Shown here: positions 8,954-17,209 of the stretch, piece by piece
How the letters are laid out: every line of letters begins with the position of its first letter
Position numbering within the stretch: position 1 is the stretch's first letter
Assembly (NCBI RefSeq): GCF_002160515.1
Contig: NZ_NFKS01000002.1
Coordinates: forward strand, 1-64,000
Direction of reading: 5' to 3'
From: Anaeromassilibacillus sp. An172
GTDB lineage: Bacteria > Bacillota > Clostridia > Oscillospirales > Acutalibacteraceae
DNA: 64,000 bases
Notes under the pieces: model-generated
Told to the model about the DNA's origin: nothing
The model's database searches: none
Seen by the model: the letters and a program-made list of their open reading frames with translations, nothing else
Made by a program: the position numbers and the translations under genes

Positions 8954-9739
8954 ATGATTAAAGCTGTATTTTTTGATATTGACGGAACTCTCGTACCATT
9001 CGGCGAAAAAAGAATGCCGAAAAGTACCGTTGAAGGTCTTGACAAGCTTAAAAGCAACGGTGTTAAGGTGTTTATTGCCACAGGAAGATCTCCTGGAAAT
9101 TTAAAATATCTGCAATCAATACTGGATTATGATTTTGACGGTTTTATTGCAATGAACGGACAGTATTGTTTTACAAAAGATTTGGTTATACGTGAAAAGT
9201 GTTTTGATACGGAAAGTTTTCCAATGCTGTTAGAATATCTTGAAGAAAACGATGTTTCCTGTAGTTTTGTGGAGCTAAACTATGTTTACATAAACAGAAT
9301 AAGCGAAAGGGTTATGAATATTAGAAGGTCTTTGGGCGCTTCTGTAATTTACGAACCAATAGATAAACCGGAACGTGCATTGACCCATAAAATATACCAG
9401 CTCAGCGCATATACAGACAAAGAGCAGGAAAAGGAACTTGTAAAACATTTTCCGGGTTCCAAGGCTGTGCGCTGGTCTCCGGTTTTCGCCGATATAATCC
9501 CCGAGGACGGCGGAAAAGATGTGGGAATAAGCAAGGTTATCGAGCATTTTGGAATTAAAAGAGAGGAAACAATGGCTTTCGGCGACGGCGGAAACGACAT
9601 GGATATGCTGAAATACTGCAACATAGGCGTCGCTATGGGCAATGCCGGAGATGAGGTAAAAGCCATTGCAAACCATGTTACAGACAACACAGATAAGGAC
9701 GGAATTTACAAGGCATTAAAGTATTTTGAACTTATATAA
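8954..9739 (+). CDS. Cof-type HAD-superfamily phosphatase
   Basis: This protein has 261 residues. HAD motif I FFDIDGTLVP lies at residues 6-15 with the two catalytic aspartates. Motif II is ATGRSP, and motif IV is seen as FGDGGNDMDML near residue 213. A C2-type cap lies between motifs, as in the Cof/YkrA subfamily. Such enzymes dephosphorylate sugar phosphates, FMN or related small molecules. Substrate is not predictable here. GGGAGG precedes the start. Confidence 0.93.
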   Translation: MIKAVFFDIDGTLVPFGEKRMPKSTVEGLDKLKSNGVKVFIATGRSPGNLKYLQSILDYDFDGFIAMNGQYCFTKDLVIREKCFDTESFPMLLEYLEENDVSCSFVELNYVYINRISERVMNIRRSLGASVIYEPIDKPERALTHKIYQLSAYTDKEQEKELVKHFPGSKAVRWSPVFADIIPEDGGKDVGISKVIEHFGIKREETMAFGDGGNDMDMLKYCNIGVAMGNAGDEVKAIANHVTDNTDKDGIYKALKYFELI

Positions 9740-9797
9740 AATATATGGAATGTATAAATGTGAATATTTAGTGAATAAAAAATGTAAAAAAATTCAC

Positions 9798-9826
9798 TTG
9801 ACAAAGAGAAAACTTTGTATTATTAT
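9798..9826 (+). promoter_or_regulatory. Sigma-A promoter of the ilvB operon
   Basis: TTGACA (9798-9803) and TATTAT (9821-9826) are separated by 17 bp. They lie just upstream of the T-box leader. Confidence 0.75.
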
Positions 9827-9834
9827 ATGTTGCA

Positions 9835-10113
9835 AAGAAATAAAACAAATGCTTTGACAGGGACAGCTGATACATAAAGCGATTTCAGAGAGTCGTCGGT
9901 TGGTGCGAGACGATAGGCAGTGTTGATAGAATCACCCTCGAGCAGACTGGTGAAATTTTCTTTTTGGAAAAACTAATCAGTTCCGGAAGCTCACCGTTAT
10001 CATGGGGCGCACGTTGTTAGACGTGGCAGAGTGGCCGTTTTTCGGCAATTAGAGTGGTACCACGGAGTATATTTATACCTCGTCTCTTTTTTGGAGACGA
10101 GGTTTTCTTTTTA
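9835..10113 (+). ncRNA. T-box riboswitch, probable Ile specifier
   Basis: The leader between promoter and ilvB shows the conserved T-box features in order. There is an AGAGAG stem I motif with GGTTGGTGCGAGAC, and a specifier region AGAATCACC with ATC at 9931-9933. The T-box core AGAGTGGTACCACGG lies at 10051-10065. An intrinsic terminator with stem CCTCGTCTC/GAGACGAGG ends in a T-run at 10104-10112. Uncharged tRNA pairing with the specifier and with TGGT of the core should stabilise the antiterminator. ATC means isoleucine, which fits the downstream threonine deaminase. Specifier assignment is by position and context; T-box identity is firm. Confidence 0.93.
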
Positions 10114-10145
10114 TATTTGACTTAATTGAATGGAGGCTTTTTATT

Positions 10146-11813
10146 ATGAAATTGACAGGAGCGCAGATAATAATGGAATGTTTGCTGGAACAGGGGGTTG
10201 ACACTGTTTTCGGTTATCCGGGCGGAGCGGTTTTGAATATATACGACGCTTTGTATGAATATAAGGATAAGATAAGACATATAACCACTTCCCACGAGCA
10301 GGCGGCTTCCCATGCTGCTGACGGATATGCAAGATCAAGCGGAAAGACAGGCGTATGTATTGCAACATCAGGCCCGGGAGCCACAAACCTTGTTACAGGT
10401 ATCGCTACAGCCTATATGGATTCAATCCCAATGGTTGCAATTACAGGAAACGTAAACAGAAACCTTTTGGGAAAAAGCAGTTTCCAGGAAGTTGACATTG
10501 CCGCAATCACAGCGCCGGTTACAAAGAAAAGTCTTATTGTAATGGATATTGCAGACCTGGCAGACGCAATCAGAGACGCTTTTTATGTTGCAAATAAGGG
10601 AAGAAAGGGCCCGGTTCTCATAGATATTCCAAAGGATATCACAGCTTTGACCTACGATTTCGAAAGAAAGCCATTAAAGGAGCAGAAACACAACTTTGAC
10701 CACAATGAAAAGCAGTTTAAGAAAGCAGTAGAGCTTCTGCTTAAATCCGAAAGACCATTCCTCTATGCAGGCGGCGGAGTTGTGGCTTCGGAGGCGGAAA
10801 AGGAATTTGCAGATTTTGCAGAGAAGTTTGACGCTCCTGTTTCAGCTTCACTTATGTGTCAGGGCGCATACGACCAGAAGCTTCCAAGATATCTGGGAAT
10901 GCTCGGTATGCACGGAACAAAGGTTTCCTCAATGGCATTAAAGGAATGTGATTTGTTTATCGCAGTCGGTTCAAGATTTTCCGACAGAGTTACCTGTGAT
11001 ACCGGTGTTTTTGCAAGAAACTGTCCGGTAATTCATATTGACATAGACGCAAAGGAATTCAACAAGAACATCAAAGCCGCAGCAGCATTGAGAGGAAACG
11101 CAAAGGATGTGCTTGAAGAGCTCAGCAGAAGAATTCCTCAGCAGAACCACAGCGAGTGGATGAATAAAATTTACGGCTGGAAAGAAAAAAATCCTTTCCT
11201 TAAAAAAGACGACGGAATGTATGTGACACCTCAGTATGTTATGGAAACACTGGGACGTCTTACAGACAATAAGGCTATGATTACCACAGAGGTTGGACAG
11301 CACCAGATGTGGGCGGCACAGTATTTCTATTACCGTTATCCACGCCAGCTCTGCACATCAGGCGGTTTGGGAACAATGGGATACGGTCTTGGAGCGGCAA
11401 TAGGCGCAAAGCTTGCAAATCCCGACAAAACGGTTGTAAACATTGCAGGCGACGGAAGCTTCCACATGAATTGCAGTGAGCTTTCCACACTTTCAAAATA
11501 CAACATTCCTGTTATAGAGCTTCTCTTTAACAACGAGGTTTTGGGAATGGTAAGACAGTGGCAGAAGCTTTTCTACGGCGGAAGATTTTCCGAAACAGAC
11601 CTTGATAAGGTTACAAATTATGAAAAGCTTTCAGAAGCATTCGGTGTAAAAGCCTATACAATCAGCAAGAGCAGTGATGTTGAAAAGGTTCTCAAAGAGG
11701 CAATCGAGTCCGGAAAGCCTGCATTTATCAACTGCATCATCAATAGAGATATGAATGTTCTGCCGATGGTTCCGGCAAACGGAGCAGTAACAGACCCGAT
11801 AATGGAAATGTAA
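10146..11813 (+). CDS. ilvB: Acetolactate synthase, large (catalytic) subunit
   Basis: This ThDP enzyme condenses pyruvate with pyruvate or 2-oxobutyrate, the first shared step of branched-chain amino acid synthesis. It has 555 residues. The N-terminal VFGYPGGAVLNIYDAL segment carries the ThDP glutamate region with HEQAASHAADGYARSSG. The C-terminal ThDP-Mg motif is seen as GDGSFHMNCSELSTL, and RQWQKLFY follows. No regulatory small subunit (ilvN) lies next to it, which is unusual for an anabolic enzyme. It is first in the T-box-controlled operon, with GGAGG before ATG. Confidence 0.95.
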   Translation: MKLTGAQIIMECLLEQGVDTVFGYPGGAVLNIYDALYEYKDKIRHITTSHEQAASHAADGYARSSGKTGVCIATSGPGATNLVTGIATAYMDSIPMVAITGNVNRNLLGKSSFQEVDIAAITAPVTKKSLIVMDIADLADAIRDAFYVANKGRKGPVLIDIPKDITALTYDFERKPLKEQKHNFDHNEKQFKKAVELLLKSERPFLYAGGGVVASEAEKEFADFAEKFDAPVSASLMCQGAYDQKLPRYLGMLGMHGTKVSSMALKECDLFIAVGSRFSDRVTCDTGVFARNCPVIHIDIDAKEFNKNIKAAAALRGNAKDVLEELSRRIPQQNHSEWMNKIYGWKEKNPFLKKDDGMYVTPQYVMETLGRLTDNKAMITTEVGQHQMWAAQYFYYRYPRQLCTSGGLGTMGYGLGAAIGAKLANPDKTVVNIAGDGSFHMNCSELSTLSKYNIPVIELLFNNEVLGMVRQWQKLFYGGRFSETDLDKVTNYEKLSEAFGVKAYTISKSSDVEKVLKEAIESGKPAFINCIINRDMNVLPMVPANGAVTDPIMEM

Positions 11814-11849
11814 AGAAATTTGTAATATAAACAGGAAGGATGAAAAAAG

Positions 11850-13055
11850 ATGTTGACCCTTGATAAAATCTACCACGCTTCATATGTGCTTAAAAATGTT
11901 GTGAGATGTACAGACCTTATTCATGCGCCACTTATCAATCCTGAGGCACAGGTATTTTTAAAGGCTGAAAACCTCCAGATTACAGGTTCATTTAAGGTGA
12001 GAGGTGCTTACTATAAAATATCCCAGCTTTCCGACGAAGAAAAGGAAAGAGGTGTTATCGCATGTTCAGCAGGAAACCATGCACAGGGCGTGGCTTTGGC
12101 TGCTACTAAAAACGGCATTAAATCACTTATCTGTCTGCCTGACGGAGCTCCTATTTCAAAGGTTGAAGCTGCTAAAAGATACGGCGCAGATGTGTGCCTT
12201 GTTAAGGGTGTTTACGACGATGCATATAACATGGCTGTAGAGCTTCAAAAGGAAAGCGGCGCAACATTTATTCATCCTTTCGACGATGAAGAGGTTATTG
12301 CCGGACAGGGTACAATCGGTCTTGAGCTGCTGGAGCAGCTTCCGGAAATGGACGCGGTTATCGTTCCAATCGGAGGCGGCGGACTTATCTCCGGTATCGC
12401 ATATGCGGTTAAATCCCTTAATCCAAGATGTAAGGTGTACGGTGTACAGGCACAGGGCGCACCGTCCATGTATAATTCCGTAAAGCACCACTGCAACGAA
12501 ACACTGGACAGCGTTTCAACCATTGCAGATGGTATCGCAGTTAAGAAACCGGGCGATATCACATATGATATCTGCTGTAAATATGTTGACGACATCGCAA
12601 CAGTTACAGACGACGAGATTTCCTGTGCAATTCTTTCCCTCATGGAGAAGCATAAGCTTGTTGCAGAGGGCGCAGGTGCGGTATCCGTTGCGGCGGCAAT
12701 GTTCAATAAATTCGACATCAAGGGCAAAAAGGTAGCCTGCATAGTTTCCGGCGGAAATATCGACGTTACAATTCTTTCAAGAGTTATCACAAGAGGACTT
12801 CTCAAGGGCGGAAGAAGCGCAGATATCACTGTTGCTTTACAGGATAAGCCGGGACAGCTCAAGGAAATTTCTGCAATTATTGCTGACCTGGGCGGAAACG
12901 TAACATCAGTACAGCACAACAGAGCCAACGAGGGAATGGATGTAACAGGATGCTTTTTGCATATTGTTATGGAAACCAGAGATTATAACCATATAGAAGA
13001 GATTAGAAAAGCGTTAACAAACGCAGGATTTAAGATAGTTAGGTCTATGAATTGA
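11850..13055 (+). CDS. ilvA: Threonine ammonia-lyase with C-terminal ACT domain
   Basis: This PLP enzyme deaminates threonine to 2-oxobutyrate, the entry to isoleucine. The PLP lysine is in GSFKVRGAYYK (near residue 50), and the phosphate-binding glycine loop is GGGGLISG. A C-terminal ACT-like domain begins near residue 325 (ADITVALQDKPGQLKEI) and would bind a regulatory amino acid. At 401 residues it belongs to the shorter single-ACT form. Because it sits between ilvB and ridA under an Ile-type T-box, it most likely serves biosynthesis. Confidence 0.94.
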   Translation: MLTLDKIYHASYVLKNVVRCTDLIHAPLINPEAQVFLKAENLQITGSFKVRGAYYKISQLSDEEKERGVIACSAGNHAQGVALAATKNGIKSLICLPDGAPISKVEAAKRYGADVCLVKGVYDDAYNMAVELQKESGATFIHPFDDEEVIAGQGTIGLELLEQLPEMDAVIVPIGGGGLISGIAYAVKSLNPRCKVYGVQAQGAPSMYNSVKHHCNETLDSVSTIADGIAVKKPGDITYDICCKYVDDIATVTDDEISCAILSLMEKHKLVAEGAGAVSVAAAMFNKFDIKGKKVACIVSGGNIDVTILSRVITRGLLKGGRSADITVALQDKPGQLKEISAIIADLGGNVTSVQHNRANEGMDVTGCFLHIVMETRDYNHIEEIRKALTNAGFKIVRSMN

Positions 13056-13074
13056 GATATAGGAGGAAATGAAA

Positions 13075-13452
13075 ATGAAATATGTAAAGACAGATAAAGC
13101 ACCGGCAGCTATCGGCCCGTATTCCCAGGGAGTGGTAGCAGGAGGATTTGTATATGTATCAGGTCAGATTCCACTTGACCCTGCAACAGGAGAGCTTGTT
13201 GGAGGAAGCATAGAGGAGCAGACAGAAAGAGTTATCGCAAACCTCAAGGCAATTCTTGAGGCTGCGGGAACAGATATTTCCAAGGTGGTTAAAACCACAT
13301 GTTTCTTGAAAGATATGGGAGATTTTTCAAGATTTAACAGTGTTTACGAGAAGCATTTTGTTTCAAAGCCGGCAAGAGCCTGCGTTTCTGCGGCGCTTCC
13401 TAAGGATGCGGCTGTAGAGGTTGAGGTTATCGCTTTGGCTCAGGATGCGTAA
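13075..13452 (+). CDS. ridA: RidA family enamine/imine deaminase
   Basis: This 125-residue protein hydrolyses the reactive 2-aminoacrylate/2-aminocrotonate intermediates released by threonine or serine dehydratase. The family segments APAAIGPYSQGV, YVSGQIPLDPATGEL and KPARACVSAALPKDA are present, including the conserved arginine. AGGAGG lies 8 nt before the ATG at 13075; an earlier ATG at 13069 is too close to it. It is last in the ilvB-ilvA-ridA operon and directly supports IlvA chemistry. Confidence 0.96.
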   Translation: MKYVKTDKAPAAIGPYSQGVVAGGFVYVSGQIPLDPATGELVGGSIEEQTERVIANLKAILEAAGTDISKVVKTTCFLKDMGDFSRFNSVYEKHFVSKPARACVSAALPKDAAVEVEVIALAQDA

Positions 13453-13493
13453 GATTTGATAAAAAGCCTTCAAAATTATTATTCTGCAAAACA

Positions 13494-13530
13494 AAAAACA
13501 CCACGGTATAAACTGTGGTGTTTTTTGTTT
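13494..13530. terminator. Terminator after ridA
   Basis: The stem AAAACACCACGGT/ACTGTGGTGTTTT (one wobble) encloses a 4-nt loop and is followed by a T-run. It separates ridA from the convergent CarD-like gene. Confidence 0.9.
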
Positions 13531-13575
13531 ATCTTAGTCTTTTTCAGAAAAATAAAATCATCATACTTTTTTAGA

Positions 13576-14088
13576 TTATGCGCAGAAAATACGGCTTTCA
13601 ACCTTTTTTCTGACTTCTTCCTTTGAAATGTGCAAAACAACTGCAAATTCACCGTATACAATATTTTCCGCATTTCGAAGAAAGTCCATGTCCATCTGAC
13701 TGAATTTTTTATGATTTTCTTTTGCGTCCTCAAATTTGCCGTTAAGTGATTTAATAAGCAAAAGTATATTTATGCAGTTGCATGACTTGATAATTGCTTT
13801 ATACTTTTCGGCAAGCTCTCTTTTGTTTCTGCAATTAAGTCCCTCTGTCTTTTTATGAGAAACGGTTTCTATGCAGTCTTCAACTTCACTTGGAGAAATA
13901 AGATTGCGTATAAACACATTTGTATCAACAGGGGAATAGATTTTCTCGCCCTCTTTTCCAAAGAGAGGTGAGAGTGTGTAATAAAGCTTGTCTGTAGCAA
14001 GACCGTCTGATACCGATAAATGCCCTACACTTTCAACACGGCAAACGCCTTTTGTTCCGTAAATAATGATATCTCCCGCACTGTACAT
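13576..14088 (-). CDS. CarD-like transcriptional regulator
   Basis: This 170-residue protein starts with the CarD/CdnL/TRCF RNA-polymerase-interacting domain, seen as [20 protein letters not shown] and [10 protein letters not shown]. An IYSPVDT segment follows, and then a helical C-terminal domain. Family members bind the RNA polymerase beta subunit and stabilise or modulate open complexes. The ATG at 14088 has GGAGG 8 nt upstream, so I prefer it to a TTG five codons earlier that overlaps the ribosome site. It appears to be monocistronic. Confidence 0.88.
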
Positions 14089-14204
14089 TTTTATCGCCTC
14101 CAATTACTTTGATTTAGAGAGAGCAATAAATTTTAATTTTAAAATATTGTTCTTTCATATCTCTATATTAGTATTTTAACATATTTAAAAGAAAAAAGTC
14201 AAAG

Positions 14205-14241
14205 GCAAAAGTACACAAATTGTAAATTTGTGTACTTTTGC
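14205..14241. terminator. Perfect 17-bp inverted repeat after nadE
   Basis: GCAAAAGTACACAAATT is followed by a 3-nt loop and its exact complement. On the minus strand it lies after the nadE stop and is followed by a loose T-rich stretch, so termination is the likeliest role. The length of the perfect stem is unusual for the window. Confidence 0.6.
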
Positions 14242-14304
14242 GCAGGCGATAGGGGAGATTTTTGAAATTTTTATATAGTTATAAATTTTTAGAAGTAAAA
14301 AAGA

Positions 14305-15051
14305 TTATTTTAAATCTTCTTCAAAGCAGGCGTAAACCTCAGGCATTTTTCTTTTGTGAAGATTTCTCAGATGATATCTGTTTATAGTTTCCACATCCTC
14401 GGGTTCTCCTTTGCCTTCGGTGATGTATTTGTCAATGGCTTTGTAGGTGACGCCCATTTCTTTTTCGTCTGTCTGACCCTCAAAAAGACCTGCTGAAGGT
14501 GCTTTTTCGATGATTGAAGAAGGAGCGTTCAGGTATCTTAAAAACTCAAAAACTTCTGTTGCAGTCAAATCTGCGATAGGGTTAAAGTCGTATGCGCCGT
14601 CGCCCCATTTTGTAAAATAGCCCATGTAAGCTTCGCTTCTGTTGCCGGTTCCGGCAACAATTCTGTTTTCAGAGGCGGCAATGGTGTAGAGAGTTATCAT
14701 TCTAAGGCGAGGAGCTATGTTTGCTGAAGCGGCGTCGGTAATGGTTGTTACATTTTCCAAAACCCCAAGCTCTTTGTTTTTAACATCGGTAAGGTCAACA
14801 ACCCTTGTTTCTATGTTGAACTGCTGGCTCAGCTCTTTGCCGTCGTCCATGTCTTCGCCGAAGTTTCTCTGTGAACAGCAGGGCATGATAATTCCAACTG
14901 TGTTTTCACAGGCGGCTTTGCAGAGGATGCCCACAAGTGCGCTGTCCTTGCCTCCGCTGTTTCCGAAAACAATACCTGTTGCCTTTGTTTTTTCAAGCAT
15001 ATTTTTGATAAATTCAACTCTGTTTTTAAATTCAAGTTCATAGTTACGCAT
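14305..15051 (-). CDS. nadE: NH3-dependent NAD(+) synthetase
   Basis: This enzyme makes NAD from nicotinic acid adenine dinucleotide, ATP and ammonia. The PP-loop is seen as GNSGGKDSALVG near residue 30. GTGNRSEAYMGYFTKWGDGA and DLTATEVFEFLRYL form the substrate site. It lacks a glutaminase domain, so it needs free ammonia, in keeping with its place beside nitrogen genes. The ATG at 15051 follows a GGGAGG site; the longer frame adds 18 residues without a ribosome site. It lies downstream of purF on the same strand. Confidence 0.94.
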   Translation of the reverse strand: MRNYELEFKNRVEFIKNMLEKTKATGIVFGNSGGKDSALVGILCKAACENTVGIIMPCCSQRNFGEDMDDGKELSQQFNIETRVVDLTDVKNKELGVLENVTTITDAASANIAPRLRMITLYTIAASENRIVAGTGNRSEAYMGYFTKWGDGAYDFNPIADLTATEVFEFLRYLNAPSSIIEKAPSAGLFEGQTDEKEMGVTYKAIDKYITEGKGEPEDVETINRYHLRNLHKRKMPEVYACFEEDLK

Positions 15052-15113
15052 AATAATACCTCCCGTTTGACTGTATAATTGACAGTACTTTATTTGTTTA
15101 AACATAAATGTTT

Positions 15114-16556
15114 TTATATGCGCTCACTGAGTTTTTTGGAATAGTCAGAAACCGCTTTGTATTCGTCCTTTGTCTTTGTGGGATATTTTCCGCCGAAACA
15201 GGCTGTGCAGTAGCAGTTTGTGTTTTTGCTTCCGTTAAGATAGGTGACATATTCCGGATTTAAAAAACCGAGGCTGTCTGCACCAATCATTTTGGCTATT
15301 TCCTCAACTGTGTGATGGTTGGCAATAAGGTTTTCCTTTGAGTCCACATCGGTTCCGTAATAGCATGGATTTATGAAAGGCGGTGCGGAAACTCGCATGT
15401 GAATTTCCAATGCGCCGGCTTCACGGAGAAGCTCAACAATCCTGCGTGATGTGGTTCCTCTGACGATTGAGTCGTCTATAAGAACAACCCTTTTTCCTTT
15501 TACCACAGAGGGGATAGGGTTTAATTTAATGTGAACCTTGTCCTCACGGGATTCCTGACCCGGTGAAATAAAGGTTCTTCCGATGTATTTATTTTTTACA
15601 AGTCCTATTCCGTAGGGAATACCGGACTCCCTTGCATAACCTATGGCGGCGTCAATTCCCGAATCGGGAACACCGATAACTATATCTGCGTCAACGCTGT
15701 GTTCAAGTGCAAGAAAAATTCCCGACCTAATTCTTGCCTCGTGTACTGAATATCCGTCAATAACGGAATCCGGTCTGGCAAAATAGATGTATTCAAAAAT
15801 ACATTTTGAATGTTTTTCCTTGCCGCAGTGGTCTTTAATTGAAGAAACACCGTTTTTGTCTATTACCAGAATTTCGCCCGGCTCAACATCACGGATAAGC
15901 CTTGCTCCCACTGCGTCAAGAGCGCAGCTTTCTGAAGCCACAATATATCTTCCGTCAGGGGTAATTCCGTAGCAAAGAGGTCTGAAACCCTTTGGGTCTC
16001 TGACGGCTATAAGCTTTGAGGGCGACATAATAACAAGGGAGTATGCGCCCACCAGCTTGTCCATGGCTCTGTTTATAGCTTCTTCAATGGAAGCGGCGGT
16101 AAGCCTTTCCTTTATAATAAGGTAAGAGATAACCTCCGTGTCGCTGGTCATGTGGAAAATTGCTCCGTTTAATTCCAGCTCCTCTTTAAGGGTATCTGTG
16201 TTTACAAGATTTCCGTTGTGAGCTAATGCAAGTCTTCCTTTAATATGGTTTACAACTATGGGCTGTGCGTTTATTCTGTCGCTGTCCCCTGTGGTGCTGT
16301 ATCTCACGTGACCTATAGCCATGTTTCCGTTTCCCAAGTCCTGTAAAACCTGAGGGGTGAAAACATCGTTTACAATTCCTGTGTCCTTGTAAGTTCTGAA
16401 AATGCCGTCATCGTTTACAACTATTCCGCAGCTCTCCTGTCCTCTGTGCTGTAGTGCAAAAAGACCGTAGTAGACAGTGGAGGCGACAGCTGTAGGTTTG
16501 TTTGAATAAACGGCAAAAACACCGCATTCCTCATGTATTTCTGAAGAAAAATCCAT
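15114..16556 (-). CDS. purF: Amidophosphoribosyltransferase
   Basis: This is the first committed enzyme of purine synthesis, transferring glutamine amide nitrogen to PRPP. It is of the Bacillus type: a short 10-residue propeptide precedes the catalytic Cys11 (HEECGVFAVYS). The PRPP loop is VVLIDDSIVRGTTSRRI, and C-terminal cysteines for the 4Fe-4S cluster appear in NCYCTACFGGKYP. It has 480 residues. The gene lies between the ANTAR regulator and nadE, apart from other pur genes, and may be cotranscribed with glnA. Confidence 0.96.
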   Translation of the reverse strand: MDFSSEIHEECGVFAVYSNKPTAVASTVYYGLFALQHRGQESCGIVVNDDGIFRTYKDTGIVNDVFTPQVLQDLGNGNMAIGHVRYSTTGDSDRINAQPIVVNHIKGRLALAHNGNLVNTDTLKEELELNGAIFHMTSDTEVISYLIIKERLTAASIEEAINRAMDKLVGAYSLVIMSPSKLIAVRDPKGFRPLCYGITPDGRYIVASESCALDAVGARLIRDVEPGEILVIDKNGVSSIKDHCGKEKHSKCIFEYIYFARPDSVIDGYSVHEARIRSGIFLALEHSVDADIVIGVPDSGIDAAIGYARESGIPYGIGLVKNKYIGRTFISPGQESREDKVHIKLNPIPSVVKGKRVVLIDDSIVRGTTSRRIVELLREAGALEIHMRVSAPPFINPCYYGTDVDSKENLIANHHTVEEIAKMIGADSLGFLNPEYVTYLNGSKNTNCYCTACFGGKYPTKTKDEYKAVSDYSKKLSERI

Positions 16557-16576
16557 GTATATACTCAGCTCCTTGA

Positions 16577-17167
16577 TTACTCTTTATCCAGTTCATCTAT
16601 AATTTCCAGCGCAATAACTTTTTTCCTTACACATCTGTCCATTGCGTTTTTCTCTATATATCTGTGGGCGTCAGGCTCACTCATTTTCTTTTTGTCCACC
16701 AAAAGCCATTTAGCCCTGTTCAAAATTCTTACCTCTTTCATTTTTTCCTGCAAGTCGGAGTTTTTTTCATAGAGATTTTTAAGCTTAGCCCTTGTGGCTA
16801 TTATAAGCCTTAATGACTGTGAAAAAAGCTGGGGAGAAACAGGCCTTGACATTGTTAAAACTCCCGCCGACTCAACCTTATATGAAACAGCTTCATAATT
16901 TTCGCTTTTTACAAATAAAAGAACTCCTGTGCCGCTGTTGTTTGCCACATCGAGGGCAAACTGAGTTCCGAATTCATCGGAAAGAGGGGTATTTATAAGA
17001 AGAATATCTATTGGAATATCCGAAAGAATTCTCCTTGCTTCTCCTGCGCTGCTGCCGACAAATATCTGAGAAAACTGATTTTTTTGTAAAAGACTTTTGA
17101 TTGATTCGCAGGTTTTTGGGGAAGAGGATACGACCAATGCGTTCATCGGTTCAGGTCCGGCAAACAA
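16577..17167 (-). CDS. ANTAR-domain RNA-binding antiterminator
   Basis: This protein of about 196 residues has an N-terminal receiver-like domain (MNALVVSSSPKTCESI onward) without a clear full set of phosphoacceptor acidic residues. A coiled-coil linker follows, and then a C-terminal ANTAR domain (RILNRAKWLLVDKKKMSEPD, ARG-like helix pattern, near residues 143-190). ANTAR proteins bind paired RNA hairpins and prevent termination in leaders of nitrogen genes. It sits directly downstream of glnA. Terminators in the glnA and gltB leaders are its likely targets. A TTG start is inferred from AAGGAG 8 nt upstream. Confidence 0.88.
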   Translation of the reverse strand: MFAGPEPMNALVVSSSPKTCESIKSLLQKNQFSQIFVGSSAGEARRILSDIPIDILLINTPLSDEFGTQFALDVANNSGTGVLLFVKSENYEAVSYKVESAGVLTMSRPVSPQLFSQSLRLIIATRAKLKNLYEKNSDLQEKMKEVRILNRAKWLLVDKKKMSEPDAHRYIEKNAMDRCVRKKVIALEIIDELDKE

Positions 17168-17209
17168 AACTATCACTCCTTCATTTTTGTCTTTGCAAAC
17201 TGCTTAGTT

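Noticed and set aside
13479-13733. An 84-residue minus-strand frame overlapping the end of the CarD-like gene
   Set aside because: It covers the terminator and an alternative frame of the CarD-like gene, with no start signal.
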